A DNA stretch of 64,000 nucleotides from Porites lobata (taxonomy: Eukaryota > Cnidaria > Anthozoa > Scleractinia > Poritidae). The position numbers were made by a program, and so were the translations under genes. Positions 37,381 to 47,200 of this stretch are shown here, piece by piece. Location: contig CALNXK010000151.1 of NCBI GenBank assembly GCA_942486035.1, forward strand, positions 725,001 through 789,000. The letters run 5' to 3'. Below the pieces are notes generated by a model. That model was given only the letters and a program-made list of their open reading frames with translations. It made no database searches and was not told the origin of the DNA. Each line of letters opens with the position of its first letter. Within the stretch, counting starts at the first letter, position 1.

Positions 37381-37592
37381 TTACCTTTATTTATCTCTTG
37401 ACAATGTTTATAGCCCAAGGCTAGTTGTGCCGAACAGCTAACTGGGAATGTAGCTGTAACGTCCTTAGTTAGGATCATTCTCACCTTGACGATCATATTT
37501 AACTCACTGTTGTCAAGACTTATTGACTCCTTTTACTACAGTGTAACCCCGCCTTACGATGACCCGTTAATATGATAACATTTTTTCAAGGT

Positions 37593-37850
37593 GAGAAAAC
37601 AGCCGGCATATCGCAACGCTACCACTGGTTTCCCAGCAAAATGACGTCTGAGAAACCACTGCGGAAATTCCAGACTGATGACGTGTAACTACCTTCTGAT
37701 TGGTTGAAGTAATTTCCTTTGCGGCACAACCAATCAGAAGCCAGATCTAGAGGGTAACATGTCATCAGTATGGAATTTCTGCGCTCGTTCCTCAAACTTC
37801 ATTTCGCGGGCAAACCAGTGGTAACATCGCGACATGTCGGCTGTTTTCTC
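37593..37850. mobile_element. Inverted-repeat element nested in another repeat
   Basis: Ends GAGAAAACAGCC and GGCTGTTTTCTC, followed inward by ACCACTGGTTT and AAACCAGTGGT. At the centre, 37694-37741 pairs CTTCTGATTGGTTG with CAACCAATCAGAAG. No coding potential. Confidence 0.7.
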
Positions 37851-38227
37851 AGGCTACCCAAACGTAAAAAACACTGGATCGTTTTATTATTTTGACTACC
37901 CCGTTAACACGACCACCTTGTATTCACGACCAAGATTTTATGGCCCAATTGTGGTCGCATGAATGGGGTTTTACTGTACGTTAGGTTTGCTTCTTCTTGT
38001 ATATATCTTAAGTGGCGTATATCTTGAATATTTCATCTTCAGTAGATCTGTTTAATGAAATCGCATGTGGGTTTCTCTCGTAAAGTGTGTCAGGGCAGGT
38101 TACAGATTTTAAGCTCTAAAATGTAAGTTGCACATGTCGCGCGTGTAACAGAAATTTGTCGATTAAGCATCCCCGAAATAGAGCGCACTTGTTAAAAGTT
38201 TATAGACAAAAAATAATCGTTTCTTAT

Positions 38228-41200
38228 TCAAGCAAAGATGTCTTCATCGCCAGCAAACATGCTCTGGAAATTACTGTCGCCTTCACGTTCATTGCTGACT
38301 AAAAATCTGCAACAAAAATGAAGATAAATTAGGCAACAAAAGATACCGTAAATTTTCTGTTTCTTGCAGTACTTACAGTTGAAAAAGTTGCTGTTCTTAT
38401 ATGTTTTCACTTATTTTAAACCCCATTTTGCTCAACGTCAGATAACGTACTTCTGTTGTCTGCTTTCTCCACAATCTGATCAACACTCGTCATAACGACC
38501 ATTCCATTGCAAAGGAGATCCCGTGACAATGCGCTTCATTTCTTGTTCCTCAAAGAGCATAGCGCGCGCTCTTTTTGGCTGCCCAGAGGTCATCGGACAT
38601 CTAAACACTGAACCCGTTTCCCTTCAAAAGTCTATGAGCGTGCAGTATAACAACATCTTTGATTTGGACATCTCAGAGATGAACTGTTTTCCGCGAGTGT
38701 TGACCGCTACTTTGATTTCATGATGCATCTTCTTTTGCCGTTGTCACACTTTCTCTCCTTTATAGGGAGTTTATGGAACGACGACGGCGACGGCGACGGC
38801 TACGAAAACGTCACTTAAAAGTGAATTTGCGCTGCCTCAAACTTCATCGCGCTTATTCCATCTCGTTTCATTCGTCAAATGTTGGCAAATGTTTTAGAGT
38901 TGAATTTTAAAGGACTGCATCAAAGTTCAGGAAAAGAAAAAGAAAGTTGTTGTCTTTTGTTCCCGTCCTCGACCAAACGTGAAATTAGGCAGTTTCACGT
39001 TGTAGTCGTGCAACGACGGCAGAGAAATGTACAAAAAAGCGTGATGCACGTGCAAAGTTGTTGTTTTGCTTGTCTAAGCCTATTGCTTCAGGGTTCGCAC
39101 AGTCTTGAAAAGTCCTTGAATTTTAGGGGAAGTCCTTGAAAAGTCCTTGAATTCCATTTTTCCTTGAAAAGTCCGTAAATTTCTGTGCAAGTCCTTGAAA
39201 AGAGCTTGAATTTTCTTCAACTTTGAATGTGGTAGCCTGGAAAGAATTTTTTGATGCTTTTTGGTTGTCCAAGACAGAATATAAATCGTAGCTCAGTGAA
39301 TGTAAAGGTCATTTACATAAAGTGCTCCATGTTTTATGCAATAATTAACTATCAGTTTAAGACAAGTGAACTGAAAAATGTAGAGAATTTGATGAAGCAA
39401 ACAGTTAAAGCCTTAAAGTCTTATTAGAATATACTGGGAATATGCATTTTTGTACAATCTGTGAAATTATATTCCTAGTAGGTTGTCCTTGAAAATCTAA
39501 TGTGGTCCTTGAAAAGTCCTTGAAAAGTCCTTGAAAAATGGTTGCAATTTTTTGTATGAACCCTGTGCTTTTTTGCCGTTCTCGTTGCCGTCGTCGTTGT
39601 CGTTGTCGTTGCATAAACTCCCTTATGTTTTCTGTTGTGGTAAATACAACGGTCAGTAGTGGTTGCAACTTAATTTAATAAGAACCTATCTTCCTGGCTA
39701 TCTTCCCAGTGCTAGCAGAAGCCTCTTTTCCCTGGTATTCCTCCTGCCCGCCGAATACTCTGTAGGTGAAGATGAACTCAACAAATTGGCCTGCTCTTTA
39801 TATATGCGTCTTCATAGCTCAAATGGTAGAGCACCGCAGCGCTAACACAGAGGCCATGGGTTAGTTGGGTTTATTTGTGATTGCTTAAATTGCAATTACC
39901 ACTGCGATGATCATATCTTCATTTAAAATTTTTGTATTTCAGCAGTTAATATCATCTTCAAGTTTAACAATTGCAGGGAAAGTGGTAAAGGAAGACATTC
40001 CTTTGTCATTACAAAAGGATGGTTTTTACCTTGATTCGCTGTTTTCATCCTTGCTTTGTTGACTGCCTAGCTTCCTGTCTGCCCTCCATTTGAACATTCC
40101 TGATACAGTATCACTGCTCTGCACACAAAAAGAAAGAAGCAGCAGTTGATAAATTATTGTGTTGACAAAATTTTCTTATTATTGTTATTTTGTCCGATTA
40201 AAAATTGGAATCCTTCATAATAAAATTAATGAAATGTACCAGAGGTGTCTTATTCCAAAATTAAGACAAATTGCATTACTCATCGTTGCAGAAAGACTCA
40301 TGTAATAATTTATATTACATTATAGAAAAATTTACATTTTAGTCCGAAGAAGCAATAGGTAGTTCAAGTTGCCCTTTATCTCATTTGTTCACACCTTTGT
40401 CGTGTCTACTGCATGGCCTACTCAAGCCTGTCCAAAGGTGCAGGCCTTTATATGTTCTACGGAGGGTATATTTTTGTGGTCGATTAACAGTTCCCTTAGT
40501 TTCTGCAAAGTGGGTATTTGGGTGCCAGAGACTTTTCATGCGAGGTTTCTGGTTTTGGTCAAGTCTTTCTAGTTAATTTGTAGATGGGAAGGGAGGGAGG
40601 GGGAATCATGCTACATCATAATAACTAACTAAATAACACCATTGCACAGCCCACTTTGTACCCTGGGTACCAGAGGTTTTTTCTCATGTCTGTGGCATTT
40701 GGCTGAAGAAGCATCGGCCTACAGCTGACCCCAAAGTATTGCTACCATACTCAATCGCTCTTCGCGATTGACTCTGACTTTGTTTTAATTTTATTCATTT
40801 TGTCTGATTCCTATTAAGTCACTATTCAATCTCCCACTTGAAAAGATGTTCTTCTGTCCTTGAGTTTATATATTTAAGACAGCTTGAAAGCTTTTGTAGA
40901 CCTGCCACAGCAGGAGGTGAGGGGACCGCACAGGGCAGTTTGAACCCTCCGCCTCCAGTACCTTGTATTCCTGGATTCCACCCCTTTTTGCTACATTTCC
41001 TCCCTTTAGCCCTTTTTCAATTGCAAAACATTATTCAGCATTGTTGCATATTTTCCCCCTATTTCTCCCACTTTACACCCTTTTGGAATTCCCACCTCCT
41101 GCTTCCCCCTTCCCCTACTCTCCTGGGTGCCCAGCCCCTGTCCTCACCCACATAGATCTACATATTTTTTCAATGATGATCACAATACCAAGGTCTACCT

Positions 41201-44200
41201 CCCCCTCCCCCCTTCACGAGTAGCGTTTGGTTTCTTTTACATCCCACTAGAATAAGACAGTGAAAGTGCTGTTAGACTGGGCCTACAGTTTTTCATCTTA
41301 TCCAGGATACCTTTCCTCTTTGCAAATGCCATGAAACCCTCCGCTCATGTGGCCATAAAAAGAACTTGGTTTATTTACCTTCTGGTCTTTTTCTTCTTGG
41401 TACTTTTCCACTGGCTCAATTAAAAGTTGTTCTGCATGTATCTGATCAAATAAATCTTGAAGTTCCGTTGCTTGTCTTTTTTGACTAGGGAAACTTTCTT
41501 TTGGCTCTTCCATGGTATCTACATTTTTAGCAGAACAAGTAGTTGAACACTGGCTTGATTGCGACTTATTGGATGTGCATGTCGTTTGGAGTCCCCGTGC
41601 TTTTCTTTTGTGGCATTTATACTCTGAATATGTTCTTAGTGGTGATTGGCATTTTTTATCCAGTTGGCCTTCCCTATCATTCTCATCTAAATTAAGACAA
41701 ATTTGAGCAAAAAGTTGTTAAAAATATTTAACATTACAAAGCAAGATTTTGTTAGTGTGTGGATAAAATAACCATTTGCACTCGGGTTGTCTAGAAAATC
41801 ATCGTGTCCCATGTTTATATTCTGGCTGCATTTCTGCGTACTTTTCTCCAGACTTGTTATAATCAATTGCAGCTACAATGTTTGCCATCGATCATGGCCA
41901 TTTGAAAGAAGTCTGGATGGATCAGAGATTCAGCAATTGAAATTTTAAGAAACGTGCCTGGAGGTTCAGCTTCGCAACCCCTCCCCTTTCCACCCCCAAC
42001 CCACTTTCCTGAATGATGGGAGCTGGAAGGGCTGGACCCTTTTTGGCAGAGGGTGGTTTGGTTAGAGTATGACTGTTTGCTTTATTATGTACTAACATCA
42101 CAAAGAGAGATGTTTTGCTAATTGCCCATTGGAGATAAGAGTCTAGATCAGTTTAAAAATGTGGAGGATTATAGTCACTGGCATGGACTCAATTTTATAG
42201 GTGGTGCTTATTTATAGTCTTACATGTTAAAAAAAATTCTCGTCCCCTCCACTTCTTTCTCTCTTCGAAACCCCTCTTATTACCTCTCCCACTTTTTGAG
42301 ATGAGAATTAAGGCTTATGTAGGGCCAAGATATTATGACAAAAAAGCAAGTGGTTGACAACAGTTTTAACTAAACTGAGTTGTGAATAATAGACCAATAA
42401 TTCAGACTTGGCACCAAGGCTTGGGGGAATAAAACAAAAGAAATCATCTTGAGGCTCAGCTTTTCTTTGGTTTTATTCCCCCAAGCCTCAGTGCCAAGTC
42501 TGAATTTTAAGATGTTGTGAAATAGTTAAATCGTGACATTTGAACGTGTATTTCGTTACCTTTCATGTAATTCGTTACCTGGTCAGCGGTCATTTATGTA
42601 ATGCTTACGTCACAAGAACAGGACCTTTTTCTGCCTCGCTCTCGTTACTTTATGACCGCCATGTTGTGTTAATGTTGTCTGAAATATACATGTAACTACA
42701 TTGAGTTCTCTGTCGTATTTACTGCTTCCCCACATTTTTGGTGCCGAGACCAGGATGGAAGAGTTACCGAAACTGCTAGCGTCAAGAAGAGCTCACAAAG
42801 CACATTTAACCAAACTAAGACAGAAAATCGATGACACTGCAGAAGGAACAATAGCCGACAACGGAATTGTACTACTCAAGTCTCTCGTGGAGCAGTTAAA
42901 GCAAAAGAGACAAACCCTCAAGGAACTTAACGATAAGATAGCAGTTTTACTGGAAACTCCTGAGGAACTCGAAGCAGAAATACTCGATGCAGAGGAACTA
43001 GACAGCCTTATCGTGGAGAAGGTTTGCCTCACCGACAATTTAATTGAGCTCGCCAAAAGAAACCTCGACCAGTACGTGTTGTCTCACGGTCCCGGGAATA
43101 TCAGTACTCCGTCAAGTTCACCGCAAAAGGGACAAACAAATCAGCAACCCATTCCATCTACGTCGCAAACGGAACAAGAAAATCAACAATCAATTCCCCA
43201 CCTTCGACTGGAACGTCAGGTAGCGATTTTCAAAGTAACACAGCCGCTTCAGCAGAGAATCCCCAATTACACCACCGATTACCCGATTACACCACCGCCG
43301 GTGAGTACATTCCAAACTAATCGTTTACCTAAACTTGTACTGCCATCGTTTAATGGGAACCCGCTTGAATGGCAATCGTTTTGGGACGCTTTTCAGTCTG
43401 CAGTACACGATAACTCTTCGATCAGTGATGTCCAAAAGTTCAATTATTTGAGAGCACAGTTACGCGACGGAGCTGAAAGAGTCATTGCCGGGTTGCCATT
43501 AACCAGTGCCAATTACGCTAAGAGCATCCAGTTATTGAAAGATAGATTCGCTCAACCCCACAAGATTATCAATGCACACATGGAGGCACTGCTCAACCTT
43601 CCATCACCCACTGATCATTTAAGTAGTTTGAGGCTTTTCTATGGCTCAGTTGAAACACACATCAGGGGACTTGAGTCACTAGGGAAGAAAACAGAAACGT
43701 ATGGAGATATTCTTGTTCCCATCATTCAGAAGAAGTTACCTAATGGAATTAAGAGGAATCTAGCAAGGCAAAATGGAAACAAGGAGTGGCAGCTTGACAA
43801 CTTACGTAAGGCAATCTTGAACGAAATTGAAATCTTAGAAGCAGGTCAGAACAGTTCTAGCGATTATGAACTCAGTAGCAACTCAACAACTGCTGCTACT
43901 GCTGCATTTCTCACGACTTCAAAGCCACCTACACCTGTTCTCCCTCCTCCCACTGATCGGCGCCCTACCAAGCGAACATGCCTTTTCTGTAAGGGCGAAC
44001 ACAGTTCAAATGATTGTAATGTTGTAACAGACAAGGGAAGGAGATACTCCATTGTACGTGATGCAAGGGTATGCTTTAACTGTCTTAATCGTCATTCAGT
44101 ATCTAAATGCAAGTCACGGAACAGATGTAAGGTGTGCCATCGAAAGCATCATACCAGTCTTTGCCAAAATGCAGAATCAACTCCCCTAGTGTCATCCACT

Positions 44201-47200
44201 GAACCGCCAACTACAAACAAGGCTCAATGTACACCCACCACAGACAAGACTACAGCACCTTCAGTCTCATCCTACCACATTGGTGATACTAGCAGACACA
44301 CCCCCGTTCTACTGAAAACAGCCGTTGCTTCTGTTGGTAGTCACAACAACCACATCAGTGCACACATTTTATTTGATGAAGGGTCTCAACGCTCCTTCAT
44401 TACTTCAGATGTAGCGACCAAACTTGATCTGAAACCAGAAATGCAAGAGACCATATCCCTGTCAACCTTTGGTGGGAACACATCATCCGTTAAACGCATT
44501 GACACTGCCACCGTTTTTGTTGAAACCGCTCAAGAGGAGAACATTCCCATTCGCGTGATCATTGTACCAACAATAGCTGCCCCCCTCACTACTTACACTG
44601 GTGCCAATGTAAGGGAACTACCACACTTAAAGGGACTGTCATTAGCACAAAACGTTGATGATTCACCTTTCACAGTTGATATTCTAATCGGTGCAGATCA
44701 TTATTGGGACATAGTGGAAAACGAAGTTGTCAAGGGTCCAGGTCCCACAGCAGCCAAATCAAAGATAGGATACCTCCTTTCGGGCCCCCTCTCCAACAGT
44801 AACCATTCAGAGAACCTAAACACGTCTATTTTAAATGTTGTGACTGAGCATCATCAAGAACAATTTGATTTGGAACGTTTCTGGCGGATTGAATCAGTTG
44901 GTGTTCAGCCAAGCTCATCAGAAGAAACGGTTGACTTTCTGAAGTACTATCAAAACTCGTCTATCATGTTGGAGGATGGCCGGTACAGTGCAAAGCTACC
45001 CTGGCGACCAGAACATCCCCCTCTACCATCAAATGCAGAAATCACTAAGCAGAGAACCCGCTCCATGGTCAGAAAACTAGCTGAAGATCCTAATAAATTA
45101 CGCATGTACAATGACATCATCCAAGAACAACAATCTCGCGATTTTATCGAAAGAGTGGACAATCCAGAAACAACCAACGGAGTGTGTCATTACATACCTC
45201 ATCACGCTGTTCTCAAGGACTCTACCACAACTCCTCTACGCATTGTGTACGACTGCAGCTTCAAACGAGGTGAACAACCCAGCTTGAATGATTGCTTACA
45301 GCCAGGTCCTCCACTTCTCAATGATCTTACTGGTATACTTCTACGCTTCCGTCTCCACCAGTATGCTATAACTGCAGACATTGAAAAGGCATTTTTACAT
45401 GTAAACCTAGACCAAGCTGATCGAGATGCCACGCGCTTCTACTGGCTATCTAACACGGATGACCCGGAGAGTGAATTCATTGTCTACCGATTCAAGTCTG
45501 TCATGTTTGGTGCCACAAGTTCCCCTTTCATCTTAAATGCCACTCTCAATAAGCACCTCACACAGTCTACAGACCAAGTCAGCATGGATATGTTAAGGAA
45601 TCTGTATGTGGATGATCTCGCCTCGGGAACAAACGATGATGATTCAGCAGTCAACTATTACCAAGATGCCAGGAACAAAATGTCACCGGTGGGCTTCAAT
45701 CTCAGGTCATGGAGTTCAAACAGTCCTGGTGTTCAACATATTGCAGCCAAAAATCAAATCCTCGACACTAGTCCAACTAAAAAGTACTTGGCATGGTATG
45801 GGACATAACTTCAGACACGCTACGATTCTCATGTAAACAGGCAACCTCTACCCCCCGTTGTCAACCAAGAGAGAGGTGTTACAAGAAACAGCAAAAGTCT
45901 TTGATCCACTCGGCTTACTTCAACCAGTCACCGTTGCGGCTAAGATTCTAATACAAGAACTGTGGAAGGAAGGGATTGATTGGGACGAGCCCCTTCCACC
46001 TTCTCTTGATCAAAAATGGCGTGCTGTAGCAAAGGAGATTGGAGATGCAACCAAACTTGAGTTCCCACGTCGCTACTTCTCTTCTAATGTCTCTGTCGAT
46101 AGCAGCGATACAGAACTACATGTTTTCGCTGATGCAAGCCAGAAAGCCTATGGAGCTGCTGCTTACTTAGTACGTGGAAACCAGTCATCGTTAGCTATGG
46201 CGAAGTCGCGTGTTGCTCCGACAAGGAAGAAACTCACCCTTCCAGAATTGGAACTTATGGCAACTCTAACAGCCGCACGTTTAGCTTCATATCTTCAAGA
46301 ACAACTGCCAGTTACAAGAGTCACATTGTGGTCTGACAGCCAAATTGTTCTCCACTGGCTCAAAAGCACCAAGTTGTTGAAGCCATTCGTCAACACTCGC
46401 ATCCAAGAAGTAAAGAAGCTGACATCAACTTCAAACTGGAAGTACTGCCCTACAACTGAAAACCCCTCCGATCTTCTCACAAGAGGGATAACAGCACATC
46501 AACTAGAGATTTCCTTGCTGTGGAAACATGGTCCCACATGGTTACCAAACAGATCCCAGTGGCCTTCATGGCCTACGACAGAGGTTCTTCACTTATCAGC
46601 AACTGAAACCTCTCCTGGTGGGTCTACCACAGACGGCACAGTCCCAGTTCAACAGCAAGGCCTTCATCGCCTGATCAATCCATCGGATTTCAGCAGTTTA
46701 CCAAAGCTTCTACGTGTTACAGCCTATGTTTTCAGATTTGTAAAACTTCTCCAGAAGAAACTTAGTCAACAAGGCCCAATTACAGCCATGGAATATGATC
46801 ATGCCATGACAGAATGGGTGAAGAATCGTCAATCTGTTGTCTTTCATGCTGAAGTTAACAACCTCCTCTCGAAGTCGCGACACCGTACAACTTTGGTACG
46901 TCAACTTCGCCTTTTCCTTGATGATGGTGGTCTTCTACGCTGTGGCGGAAGGATACACAACGCACCCTTAAGTGGCAACACCAAGTTTCCTCTGCTACTT
47001 CCAAGCAAAGACCATTTCACAGATCTTGTAATTCACTCCACCCATGTCAAACAGCTTCATGCAGGTGTCAACTCAACACTCACCGCCCTACGTCAAACTT
47101 ATTGGGTTCCTTCTGGCCGACAACGCGTTAAAACTTTAATTGACAAATGCGTAACCTGCAGAAAGGTCTCAGGAACAGCCTACAATGCACCAGACCCACC

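Larger units (their letters stand above)
37174..38227. other. Gap between EXOC7 and the next gene: 3' UTR plus nested repeat
   Basis: EXOC7 3' UTR occupies about 37174-37400. Beyond it an outer element (37541-37978), with ends CAGTGTAACCCCG and the inverted GGGGTTTTACTG, is interrupted by an inner element (37593-37850) with TGAGAAAACAGCCG ends. No exon seen. Confidence 0.6.

Noticed and set aside
42701..42754. Earlier in-frame start for gag inside the LTR
   Set aside because: That start lies in the LTR and upstream of the primer site; the ATG at 42755 fits BEL/Pao layout better.
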